NCBI GenBank assembly: GCA_965222505.1
Contig: OZ244956.1
Coordinates: 806,001-870,000 of the forward strand
Length of the DNA: 64,000 nt
Source: G965222505 sp965222505
GTDB taxonomy: Bacteria > Bacteroidota > Rhodothermia > Rhodothermales > DATKEJ01
Direction of reading: 5' to 3'
Shown: piece by piece, positions 34,325-42,786 of the stretch
Position numbering within the stretch: the stretch's first letter is position 1
Layout of the letters: the number at the start of each line of letters is the position of its first letter
Program-made: the position numbers and the translations under genes
Notes under the pieces: generated by a model
Seen by the model: only the letters and a program-made list of their open reading frames with translations
Told to the model about the DNA's origin: nothing
The model's database searches: none

Positions 34325-36511
34325 GTGTTCAACCAGCGTCTTTTTTTCACCCTTGTCTTTGGTGCAACCCTGGTTGCACCGGTGCTTGCACAAGATGCTC
34401 CAGACCGTCCTCGTGTGGGCCTCGCCCTGAGCGGCGGAGGCGTACGGGGGTTTGCCCACGTCGGGGTCCTCAAGGTCCTGGAAGAGATCAACATGCCCAT
34501 CGATTACATCGCCGGGACCAGCATGGGCGGCATCATCGGGGCACTCTACGCCTCCGGCTACCGGGCCGATGCGCTGGAAGAACTGGTATTGACCACCGAC
34601 TGGTCCCGCTTCTTCGCCGATGCCCCCGCCCGACGCTACCTCGATATGGATGCCAAACGCCGCGACGGTCGGTTCATCGGCTCCCTTCCCATTTACAACC
34701 GAACCCGCCTCGTCCTGCCCTCTGGCCTGATTGCCGGGCAACGCATTGCCGAGTTTATGGCCCGGCTCACGTGGCAGGTCCATCACATCGAGGATTTCAC
34801 CCAGCTCCCCATTCCATTCGTCTGTGTAGCAACTGACATTGAAACCGGCAAAGCCGTGCCCTTACGGGGGGGCTACCTGCCCCAGGCCCTTCGCGCCAGC
34901 ATGGCTGTGCCGTCTGTGTTCACGCCGGTCAAACTGGGCAATCAACTGCTGGTAGACGGCGGCGTTGCCCGAAATCTGCCCGCACAGGATGCCCACGACC
35001 TTGGGGCCGATATCGTGATCGGGGTGGATGTTTCTGCCCCACTTCGTACCGACGCGGAAATCCGCTCCTTTCTGGACATCCTGGACCAGACCGTCGGCTT
35101 TTACATGCAACTTTCCACTGAAGCCCAGCAGCGTTTGGTGGATCACCTGATCCTGCCCGAAGTGGCCGGGTATGGCCTGTTTGACCTGGATCAAACCCAG
35201 GAGATGATCCAACAGGGCGAAGCTGCTGCCCGCCGCATCCTCCCTGAACTGAAAGCCCTGGCCGATTCCCTCAACAGGGACGCTGGACCGGCACCGGTCT
35301 ACATTGCGGCCCCACTGGATTCCGTGTACGTCACCGATCTGCGCATCGAGGGTCTTCGGAATACGCCACGCCGCCTGGTCGAATCCCAATTAGACCTGAC
35401 CCTCCCGATGTGGCTCACTGCCGATGCCCTCAAAGACGAAATGGACCGGGTGTACAGCACCCAATTCTTCGAGCGCGTGACGTACCAACTCGAACCCATG
35501 ACAAACGGCACCCGGTTGGTGATTCATGCGCTGGAACGCCAGGATGACCTGCTCCGCTTCGGGTTTCGTTACGACCCTGAGGAAGGCCCTGCCCTTCTCT
35601 TGAATGCCACCTACAGTAACCTGCTTGCCCGGGGGTCGCTGCTACTCAATGAAGTGCGTTTGGGCGAACACATCACGGCTTCATCCGAGTACCTGGTCGG
35701 GCTGGGCCGGCGAGACCGACTGGGGTGGAGTACCCGTGCAGGGATACACATCCAGAACTACAAAACCCCTGCTACGTCAGTCTTGCCATTTGTTGAATTT
35801 CGGACATCTGTCTATTCGCTGGAATCAAGCGTGGCTACCTATTTCTCGACCACCGGCCTATACGGCATCGGTATTCGAGAAGAGTTGAGTACCATCAAGC
35901 CGAAAGTGGCCCCACCGGACGTCGAAGTGGAGCACACGCACCTGCAAATGTTGCACAACACGTTCTGGGTGGATTCCATTGACCGGGCAGTGTATCCACG
36001 CCGGGGTCATTTTTTGTACTGGCGCAACGAAGGCACCACAGCAGCTTTGGGGAGCGACCTGACGTTCTCGCAGCATCGGCTCCTCTGGCGCGGCGCATTT
36101 CCCTCGTCCATCGACCCCAACCTGAGTGTACATACCGGCTTACAATGGGGGGCGACCTTCGGAGACCCCGTGCCAGTGCATTACCGCTTCCGACTTGGCG
36201 GCATGAATACCTCAGATTTTACGCTGGGTCAGTTTGTTGGCCTGGAAGTGGGTGATCGCACAGGCCGGTTCATGAAAGTGCTATCGCTGGCCCTGCAGGC
36301 CGAGGTGATCAAAGACCGGTTTTTGCTGCTTCACGCGAACGTCGGCAACACCACCGAAACCTGGAACTGGGCATTGTCCGAAGAGGAATTTGAATGGGGA
36401 TTTGGCCTCACGCTCGGGGCGCTGACGCGCATCGGCCCACTCGAAGCCACCTTCGCCACCAGCTCCCGCAAAGAATCCCTCCTGAACATCAACGTAGGCT
36501 TCCGGTTCTAG
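34325..36511 (+). CDS. Patatin-like phospholipase with C-terminal outer-membrane barrel
   Basis: 728 residues from a GTG start at 34325 that yields a signal peptide ending VLAQ-D; a GTG at 34292 adds 11 residues and lies in the CTAG of the MITE. The patatin domain (about 30-310) has the oxyanion GGGVRG, catalytic Ser in GTSMGG (S66) and the dyad DGG. It is followed by a POTRA-like part and a surface-antigen beta barrel (about 420-728). This is the PlpD-like type Vd/Omp85 architecture, so the lipase is likely exposed at or passed through the outer membrane. The stop TAG is in the CTAG target of the IS. Confidence 0.93.
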   Translation: MFNQRLFFTLVFGATLVAPVLAQDAPDRPRVGLALSGGGVRGFAHVGVLKVLEEINMPIDYIAGTSMGGIIGALYASGYRADALEELVLTTDWSRFFADAPARRYLDMDAKRRDGRFIGSLPIYNRTRLVLPSGLIAGQRIAEFMARLTWQVHHIEDFTQLPIPFVCVATDIETGKAVPLRGGYLPQALRASMAVPSVFTPVKLGNQLLVDGGVARNLPAQDAHDLGADIVIGVDVSAPLRTDAEIRSFLDILDQTVGFYMQLSTEAQQRLVDHLILPEVAGYGLFDLDQTQEMIQQGEAAARRILPELKALADSLNRDAGPAPVYIAAPLDSVYVTDLRIEGLRNTPRRLVESQLDLTLPMWLTADALKDEMDRVYSTQFFERVTYQLEPMTNGTRLVIHALERQDDLLRFGFRYDPEEGPALLLNATYSNLLARGSLLLNEVRLGEHITASSEYLVGLGRRDRLGWSTRAGIHIQNYKTPATSVLPFVEFRTSVYSLESSVATYFSTTGLYGIGIREELSTIKPKVAPPDVEVEHTHLQMLHNTFWVDSIDRAVYPRRGHFLYWRNEGTTAALGSDLTFSQHRLLWRGAFPSSIDPNLSVHTGLQWGATFGDPVPVHYRFRLGGMNTSDFTLGQFVGLEVGDRTGRFMKVLSLALQAEVIKDRFLLLHANVGNTTETWNWALSEEEFEWGFGLTLGALTRIGPLEATFATSSRKESLLNINVGFRF

Positions 36512-37995
36512 TCATTAGTTTAGCGGTTTCAGGCAGCTCTTGTCTTGTTAGAGGCCGCAGAACCGCGATGTTGTCTATGTTTTTCTGCCAAAGTGGACCA
36601 AAAACCCACTTTGGGTAAAATTCCACACTGGTACAGATGCTCTCTGGTGATCCAGGTCACATCATGAAGGCTCGGCCCCTGTTTACTCAGGTACCAAGGC
36701 CGATAACGCGTCAAGCTCACCTCGGCTTCGGTCTGCTCAAGCCGACGGGCCAGAAACAGCACCTGGGCTGCGGTGACGATCAAGCGAAAGGCATTGATTG
36801 AGACAATGCGACGATACCGCCGACACCGATCCTGGCCCAAGCCCAGGCTCTGACGCGCCTGCCAGATCGTGATCTCAATCGACCACCGGGCCTTGTATTC
36901 ATCCAACACCTGTTCAGCATCCAGATTCAGCGCCGTTGTGAAGTAAGCCTGGATCCAGCGATCGCGTTTCCATTTACGGCTAGCTTGCCGCCAGGCGAGA
37001 CGGCGTACCAAGACCACTTGCAGATCCACTTCCGGCATCACACTGTGCCAGCGACACCGAAGCAGATACACCTCAACGCCGGGTTGATGCTCACGCCAGT
37101 CGTCTTCGGCCAGCGCCAACTGTTCAGGCGTTCCCAAACGAGGCCCTTTCTTGGCCTTGCGACCCCGACCACGACGCGGCACAGGCCGTGCGTACAACGG
37201 ACTGTTCTTCGACAAACGACCGATCACATCGACTTGACCGGGCAGATCACGCAAAAACTGCTTCGTGGCATAATTGCCGTCTTGAACTGATAAAACGGCT
37301 CTATCGGTGCCCACGACGCCGACAACGCGGTCGAGCATGGCCCGTGCCAACGCACTCGGGCTCTGATAGACCACATCAAGGGCCTGGTCCGAACGCACAT
37401 ACAACGCCAGACCGATGGGCACCGAGATGTACTGGTCAGGCCAGGGCTTGAGTCGAATCAACATTTCAGCTATGATGAACTGCAAGCCCCACAGCGTACG
37501 ATATTCCTGGCGCGCCGTGCCGGCCCCGTTGCGAAAAGCGGCACAGCCGTCAATCGATCGGCCGGTTTTCTTACATGTAGTCTCGTCAAAGCGGACACGT
37601 ACCGGTTCATGTTCGGGCACAAAACGGGCCGCGATGGTGATCACGGTGATCCAGAGCCAGTCGAGTTTGTCATAGAGTGGACCACCGATGAAGACATAGA
37701 AACGGGTAAAGTGCTTCACGGCCGTGGCCCCACTACGCCAGAGGTAGTTGGCAATGGTGTGTCGACTCGGCGACAGACAGAATCCGAGTGCGAGTATCAG
37801 AAAGCTTTGCCGCGCACGTTGGTTGAACAGGTCGGCAAACTCGGTGTCAAGGAACGAACCAAAGTCAGTACGTATAAACGAATCCACGGCGGTGCTCTGA
37901 AGGTGAGGTTGAAGGATGACAACTCCCTCACTTCTCAAGTGCCGTCGTGTTTCTTTTTTACATCAAAGCAGCGCCATTTTTCGCTAAACTAATGT
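36512..37995. mobile_element. IS701-like insertion sequence, apparently complete
   Basis: 1,484 bases with inverted ends sharing CATTAGTTTAGCG and partly related further inward. It is flanked by CTAG (36508-36511 and 37996-37999, extended to TCTAGT on both sides), matching the YTAR-type 4-bp duplication of the IS701/IS4 group. One transposase gene fills it. The left CTAG contains the stop codon of the patatin gene, so the upstream protein is untouched. Confidence 0.85.
36529..37938 (-). CDS. IS701/IS4-like DDE transposase
   Basis: 469 residues. Acidic triad candidates are D in VRFDETTCKK, D in LSVQDGNYATK and E in RWSIEITIWQARQSLGLGQDR, the last with the Y-x2-RW-x2-E pattern of the IS4/IS701 clade. 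A basic GRGRKAKKGP linker lies before the final catalytic part. The frame is intact, so it may be active. It is divergent in direction from the preceding patatin gene and fills the IS almost end to end. Confidence 0.92.
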   Translation of the reverse strand: MRSEGVVILQPHLQSTAVDSFIRTDFGSFLDTEFADLFNQRARQSFLILALGFCLSPSRHTIANYLWRSGATAVKHFTRFYVFIGGPLYDKLDWLWITVITIAARFVPEHEPVRVRFDETTCKKTGRSIDGCAAFRNGAGTARQEYRTLWGLQFIIAEMLIRLKPWPDQYISVPIGLALYVRSDQALDVVYQSPSALARAMLDRVVGVVGTDRAVLSVQDGNYATKQFLRDLPGQVDVIGRLSKNSPLYARPVPRRGRGRKAKKGPRLGTPEQLALAEDDWREHQPGVEVYLLRCRWHSVMPEVDLQVVLVRRLAWRQASRKWKRDRWIQAYFTTALNLDAEQVLDEYKARWSIEITIWQARQSLGLGQDRCRRYRRIVSINAFRLIVTAAQVLFLARRLEQTEAEVSLTRYRPWYLSKQGPSLHDVTWITREHLYQCGILPKVGFWSTLAEKHRQHRGSAASNKTRAA

Positions 37996-38112
37996 CTAGT
38001 GCACCGGCTAGCTTATTCTGCCGGGTTTCGCTCGGCCCTGTAGGCTGTGTTTGCTCTCTTGCTGGTCGGCAAGGTGAGTACGGCAAAACCATCCTTGCAC
38101 CACAAACACAAA

Positions 38113-38144
38113 GCTGTCCCCTCTTCGGTTGAGGAGGGGACAGC
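38113..38144 (-). terminator. Possible terminator after the orphan small gene
   Basis: 11-bp stem GCTGTCCCCTC with a ten-base loop. On the minus strand it is followed by TTTGTGTTTG, a weak T-rich tract, in the 186 bases between the IS and the small gene at 38186. Confidence 0.5.
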
Positions 38145-38185
38145 GCTATCACGTTAACCGAAAGGCCATGATGGATCAAAGGTGG

Positions 38186-38500
38186 TCAGTTGATCACAAC
38201 CGTGTAACTGAGTTCAACCTTGCAACTCGCCGCTTTGCTGACCGGTACACTAATGGGCGTATTGCTATCCTCAGGGAGGTTGCTCCACCCGGTCGGCCCG
38301 AAGGTATGGGTGGCCGTATTGCTCCGGTTCAGGTCATTGTAGTTGGGGGGGCCGAAAGGCGGATCGTCCCGCTCCCGGGCCGCGAGCTTGACGGAAAACT
38401 TTTCCCCCTCCCGCCGCTCGGCAGTGAAGGAAACCTGCTGGTTTTCGATTAACGCAACAGATCGAACCGAATTTAATATTCCTTCATCAAACCTTAACAA
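38186..38500 (-). CDS. Orphan small protein downstream of vanZ-like gene (start uncertain)
   Basis: 104 residues if a TTG at 38500, one base after the VanZ stop codon, is used. No ATG or GTG exists in frame after VanZ, and the frame is open further upstream into the VanZ gene, so the start is uncertain. Codon choice in the frame is normal for this genome, which supports translation of at least the last 90 residues. The product is polar and Asn/Asp/Pro rich in the middle (ARERDDPPFGPPNY) and ends SCKVELSYTVVIN, a beta-strand-like end. I recognise no family. Confidence 0.5.
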   Translation of the reverse strand: MLRFDEGILNSVRSVALIENQQVSFTAERREGEKFSVKLAARERDDPPFGPPNYNDLNRSNTATHTFGPTGWSNLPEDSNTPISVPVSKAASCKVELSYTVVIN

Positions 38501-38501
38501 A

Positions 38502-39053
38502 TCATTTGCTGCCGCGCCGCCGCGCCCAGGCCAGTGCCACACTTGCCAGAATCGCCATCCCTCCTGCCACAACGTTGAACAGAATGTCACGGGGGTCAAA
38601 CACGCGGCTCGGCAGAAACATCTGGATGCATTCATCAACCACTCCGAAAAACGCGGTGGCCAGGGCAGCAAGCAACGCAGGCACGGGAACGTTTTTACCT
38701 TGGCCCTTGCGCTCCAGTAGGGCCTGATGTATGAAAACGGCGACCACGCCATACTCGATGAGGTGGGTGCGTTCCTCGGGGATCGTCATCCGGACGAACA
38801 CCATGAGGTAAGCCGCCGCGATGCCCAGCACTACGGCAATCTCGGCACCCCCCGGCTTCGTCTTGAGCCCATGCACCACGATGGTCGCCCCCACCAGAAG
38901 CATGCCGAGGACGAAAGCGGCAACCAGCAAGCCACTTTCGCGCAAGGCCCCGGCTAGGGATCGCGTCAAACCAAGCGTCCCGTAGATCGCCACCAGGACG
39001 GCAGCGGTCCAGAGCCAGAGGTGTCGTTCCCGTTTGGAGGTAAATAAAGCCAT
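38502..39053 (-). CDS. VanZ-like family membrane protein
   Basis: 183 residues with five predicted membrane helices. The VanZ signature appears as ERTHLIEYGVVAVF and DECIQMFLPSRVFDPRDILFNV. VanZ-like proteins are membrane proteins of unknown mechanism, named after the teicoplanin-resistance accessory. It is downstream of a sodium symporter on the same strand with a 37-base gap, and overlaps no other gene. Confidence 0.88.
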   Translation of the reverse strand: MALFTSKRERHLWLWTAAVLVAIYGTLGLTRSLAGALRESGLLVAAFVLGMLLVGATIVVHGLKTKPGGAEIAVVLGIAAAYLMVFVRMTIPEERTHLIEYGVVAVFIHQALLERKGQGKNVPVPALLAALATAFFGVVDECIQMFLPSRVFDPRDILFNVVAGGMAILASVALAWARRRGSK

Positions 39054-39090
39054 AGCGTACGCCCTTCCTGCCCCATTGACCTTGAACGCG

Positions 39091-40590
39091 TCAGGACTGC
39101 GGGTTGCTCATCCGCTTCACGATCCAGCGGTTGCCCGCGATCAGCAGGAGCAGGATGCCTGCCCATTGGACAAGTACCGTCATCAGACTGGCCGGTTGAA
39201 ATGGGTCATACCAGTTTTCATCGACGGAATCGGCCAGCCACCACACCAACAGCGTCACAGCTGCAACAGGGATGAAGTATTTGACAACATAGACCCACAT
39301 CTTACTGACCGCCCAATCCTCACCCTTGCCCAACAGGTATTCTTCCCGCATGTTGCTGACCCCGTTTTGTATGACGATGAAGGCGACGAAGGCCCCTGAG
39401 ATCATCAACGCAACGCCCCATACAAAATCCTGATTGCTCAGAATTTTGAGGTTGATGGCAGAAGGAATGCCAAACAGATAGCTGACGCCCACAACCATGC
39501 CAATGGCCTGGGGTCGGCTGAGGCCCGCATCGATACAGACCCGCGTGGGCAATTCCAACTGGGCAATGAGTGAAGAGAACCCGGCAAAGGTCAGGCCGAG
39601 GAAGAACAGGATGGCAAGCGGGCTTCCCAGAAACATCCTTTCAAAAAGCTGGGGCATCCAGATGAAGGTCAGCCCCGTTGAGGCCGGGCCGCTGGTCTTC
39701 ATGACCTCTAGAATTTCGGCCTTGTTCATGCCCAATTCCACTTGCAGGATGGAAAAGACCGTTGCGAAGATCATCAGCGCAGCCAGCAAAGAGACCGTGT
39801 TGTTGCCCACGGCTGTAGCAATGGCATTTTTGACGATGCCCTGTTTGGTGCTCATGTAGGCGGCGTAGGTAAGAAACAGCCCCCATCCAGCACCGGTATC
39901 CCAGGCGTTCTGCGTCAAGGCTTCAATCCAGATCTTGGGTGCCCCGAGTTGACTCCATTCCGGCGTAAAGAGATACGCGACGCCCTCCATGGCCCCCGGC
40001 AACATAAGCGCACGCACAACCGAAACGATGACGATCACAAGAAGCGTTGGCACGAGTACTTTGTTGACGCGCTCGATAGAGCGGACCCCTTTCCAGATGG
40101 CAAGCGCGCCAAACCCCATCGCGATCCCGTGAAACAAGAGCGGCCAGCCACTGCTCTGGTAATCATTCCATACAGACATGGCATCCGCAGTCGTCATCGG
40201 CAGCGGCTGTGTGACCATCTGGATGAGATAGAAGATGCACCATCCCACAACGACAGAATAGAAGAAGGTAATGGCCGTTGCCACGAAGGCCACAAAAGCC
40301 CCCATCCAGGCAAACCGTTCCCCGCCGGCCTTGATAAAGGTGCTGACCACACCAACGCGATGCTTTCTCCCCCACACGTATTCGATCATGATCAGGGGGA
40401 TGCTCCAGGCAAAGAGAAACACGAGCCAGGCTACCAAAAACGCACCGGCCCCCGCCTCCCCACCGTTCTGGGCGGCAATGCGCGGAAAGCGCCAGATGTT
40501 ACCGGTACCAACCGCGATGCCCAGTACACTCAGGAAAAATCCCCAGCGGGAGGAAAAGCGCTGTGTGGTATGTTCTAATCGTTCCGACAT
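39091..40590 (-). CDS. Sodium:neurotransmitter symporter (NSS/SNF) family transporter
   Basis: 499 residues from the ATG at 40590 (MSERLEHTTQ); the frame extends upstream to 40662 without homology. The first helix carries SVLGIAVGTGNIWRFPRIA, the NSS signature, and about twelve helices follow. NSS transporters use Na+ (sometimes Cl-) to import amino acids or their derivatives. Which substrate is not readable. It may pair with the amino-acid dehydrogenases further right, but that is only proximity. Confidence 0.94.
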   Translation of the reverse strand: MSERLEHTTQRFSSRWGFFLSVLGIAVGTGNIWRFPRIAAQNGGEAGAGAFLVAWLVFLFAWSIPLIMIEYVWGRKHRVGVVSTFIKAGGERFAWMGAFVAFVATAITFFYSVVVGWCIFYLIQMVTQPLPMTTADAMSVWNDYQSSGWPLLFHGIAMGFGALAIWKGVRSIERVNKVLVPTLLVIVIVSVVRALMLPGAMEGVAYLFTPEWSQLGAPKIWIEALTQNAWDTGAGWGLFLTYAAYMSTKQGIVKNAIATAVGNNTVSLLAALMIFATVFSILQVELGMNKAEILEVMKTSGPASTGLTFIWMPQLFERMFLGSPLAILFFLGLTFAGFSSLIAQLELPTRVCIDAGLSRPQAIGMVVGVSYLFGIPSAINLKILSNQDFVWGVALMISGAFVAFIVIQNGVSNMREEYLLGKGEDWAVSKMWVYVVKYFIPVAAVTLLVWWLADSVDENWYDPFQPASLMTVLVQWAGILLLLIAGNRWIVKRMSNPQS

Positions 40591-40699
40591 AGAATCTGAT
40601 GGCGTTGATGAGGAGGAGCCAGAGCGGGTAGAACATACAAAGACCGGCTGTAAGTCGCACATGCGGCGTCAATCAGGTCAGCCCTTCTGCTCCAGACGC

Positions 40700-41443
40700 T
40701 CAAACGCGCTCAGCCCCCCAGACCACCACATCAATGCGCCGTGCGAAATGCAGTAACGGGGGTGCATCTGCAACCTGAAGCCCATGCAGGGCGAGCATGG
40801 AGTTCTCAAGCCACTCGGCTTCTGCGGGTTGCAATGACCAGGGCAGGTGATGAACCTCATTGCGTAGCAGCGATCCATCAGGGGCCTGGGCATACAAACA
40901 ATACCGTTCCGTGAGCCAATGCTCAAGCGCCCCCGGCACGGATCTGTATGGGGCACCCGTGGGACGATACCGACATCGGAGCCACGCCGCTTCTTCATGA
41001 CGAGATGAAGTAAAGTCGATGGCATCGCCCGCTTGCGTCAGGGACATTGCCGCATGGTAATACGGGAGGTAAAAAAACCGGCGGGCGGCCCAAACCGCGA
41101 GCGGATTCGCGGCATCCAAACTCAGAAACCAAACCCCCGGCTTGCCTTCGGCTTCGACGTAGAGCCGAACGTTGAGTTCGGGAAACGCCGAAATCCAGGG
41201 CAGGTCAGGCAAAGGTCGCCGCATTACTCCGGCCATTCTGAACGGCACCAGCCCGATCCATGACGTGCCGTCGTATTCCTGTATTTTCAAGTCCGGCGGG
41301 ACAAGATGACGCAGGCTCGCCGCAGGAATCGGCCAGTGAGCAAAAAGCAAATCACACCATGATTGTCGCCAGGTCCAGGGCTTCGACGGCAAGGCCCAGG
41401 GGCGATGATCGGTTTGAGAAAAGGCAACGTGCATGGTGTTCAT
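40700..41443 (-). CDS. DUF2071 (YqjF-like) protein
   Basis: 247 residues. Family segments are RQSWCDLLFAHWPIPAASL near the N-terminus, LVPPDLKIQEYDG, and FPELNVRLYVEAEGKPGVWFLSLDA in the middle. DUF2071 has an acetoacetate-decarboxylase-like fold, but its function is not established. It lies 109 bases upstream of the symporter on the same strand. The ATG at 41434 is an alternative start. Confidence 0.88.
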   Translation of the reverse strand: MNTMHVAFSQTDHRPWALPSKPWTWRQSWCDLLFAHWPIPAASLRHLVPPDLKIQEYDGTSWIGLVPFRMAGVMRRPLPDLPWISAFPELNVRLYVEAEGKPGVWFLSLDAANPLAVWAARRFFYLPYYHAAMSLTQAGDAIDFTSSRHEEAAWLRCRYRPTGAPYRSVPGALEHWLTERYCLYAQAPDGSLLRNEVHHLPWSLQPAEAEWLENSMLALHGLQVADAPPLLHFARRIDVVVWGAERV

Positions 41444-41640
41444 AGGGGTTCAACAGCAGATCAAAAACATTGCTAAAAGGTAACACGCCCAACTGAAAAT
41501 CACGATCTTTTCGCGCTCGCCCGCTGCCCTTTCCCTTCAGCCGACAAACGGCGGTCAGGTCTTGCCATGTTCAATTCCTGTGTCTATGTTGCTTTGCCTG
41601 AAACCTAAACATATCCATCCACCGGGAAGGACTGACAGCC

Positions 41641-42672
41641 ATGAGAACATCCAAGGTCATTCATGTGGTGAGTTGCCATGCAGAAGGGGAAGTTGGAGAT
41701 GTGATTGTCGGGGGCGTGGCCCCACCGCCGGGAGACACCATTTGGGAGCAGCGTTGTTTCATCGAAAAAGACGACCGTTTGCGGCGCTTCGTGCTGAACG
41801 AACCGCGCGGTGGGGTATTTCGGCATGTGAATCTGTTGGTTCCTCCCAAAGACCCCCGCGCACAGATCGGCTGGATCATCATGGAGCCGGCCGATACCCC
41901 ACCCATGTCGGGTTCAAATTCGATCTGCGTGGCAACGGTGGTTCTTGACACAGGCATCATTCCGATGACTGAGCCGGAAACGGAGCTTTTGATCGAAGCC
42001 CCAGGGGGGGTGGTGAAAGCACGTGCGCGGTGCCGAAATGGCAAGGCGGAACGTATCACCATCACCAACGTGCCCTCGTTTGTCGATAAACTGGCATGTT
42101 CGCTGGAAGTGGAAGGCCTCGGCACCCTCACCGTCGATACGGCCTACGGCGGCGACAGCTTCGTGATTGTCGATGCGGTTGAGTTGGGTTTTGAAATCGT
42201 TCCGGAAGAAGCCTGTGATCTGGTCGAGACGGGCATGAAGATCACCCATGCGGCCAACGAACAGTTAGGGTTCAGGCACCCCTTGAATGCCGAGTGGAAT
42301 CACTTGTCGTTCTGTCAATTTGCAGGGTCGCTGGCTGAAGAAGACGACGTACTGGTTGGGCCGAACGCGGTGGTCGTCCGCCCGGGCAAGATTGATCGAT
42401 CACCTACAGGTACGGGATGTTCCGCACGCATGGCCCTCCTGCACGCGCAGGGGCGTATGAAAGTCGGGGATCGGTATCGGGCGCGGTCGATCATTGGGTC
42501 CGAGTTCACGTGTGGGATTGAAGCAGTGACTTCTGTTGGAGAAACCCGTGCAATCGTGCCGACGGTTTCAGGCCGTGCGTGGATTACGGGCACCCATCAG
42601 CTCATGCTTGATCCAGACGACCCCTGGCCCGAAGGGTATCGGCTGGCCGATACGTGGCGCATTGAAGTGTGA
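41641..42672 (+). CDS. Proline racemase family enzyme (likely hydroxyproline epimerase/dehydratase)
   Basis: 343 residues. The first catalytic position is Ser in PPMSGSNSI, where classical proline racemase has Cys (MCGHG); the second is Cys in DRSPTGTGCSARMA. The Ser/Cys pair is associated with 4-hydroxyproline epimerase or trans-3-hydroxyproline dehydratase activity rather than proline racemisation. The start follows a gap of about 197 bases with no strong SD. No proline-oxidase genes are next to it, so the pathway is not shown. Confidence 0.92.
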   Translation: MRTSKVIHVVSCHAEGEVGDVIVGGVAPPPGDTIWEQRCFIEKDDRLRRFVLNEPRGGVFRHVNLLVPPKDPRAQIGWIIMEPADTPPMSGSNSICVATVVLDTGIIPMTEPETELLIEAPGGVVKARARCRNGKAERITITNVPSFVDKLACSLEVEGLGTLTVDTAYGGDSFVIVDAVELGFEIVPEEACDLVETGMKITHAANEQLGFRHPLNAEWNHLSFCQFAGSLAEEDDVLVGPNAVVVRPGKIDRSPTGTGCSARMALLHAQGRMKVGDRYRARSIIGSEFTCGIEAVTSVGETRAIVPTVSGRAWITGTHQLMLDPDDPWPEGYRLADTWRIEV

Positions 42673-42726
42673 GGGATTGCTCTACATTTTGGGGTTATGC
42701 GCTACCCCCCCGGTACCGGCTTTGGG

Positions 42727-42764
42727 AAATAAAAACGGGACCTGCATCATTGGTGCAGGTCCCG
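42727..42764 (-). terminator. Terminator of the T9SS-cargo gene
   Basis: Stem CGGGACCTGCA (42736-42746) with its complement at 42754-42764. The A-rich left flank AAATAAAAA gives T's on the minus strand, just past the stop at 42787. It also closes the convergent racemase-family gene. Confidence 0.85.
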
Positions 42765-42786
42765 CATCTATGGGTAGCGCCGGAGG

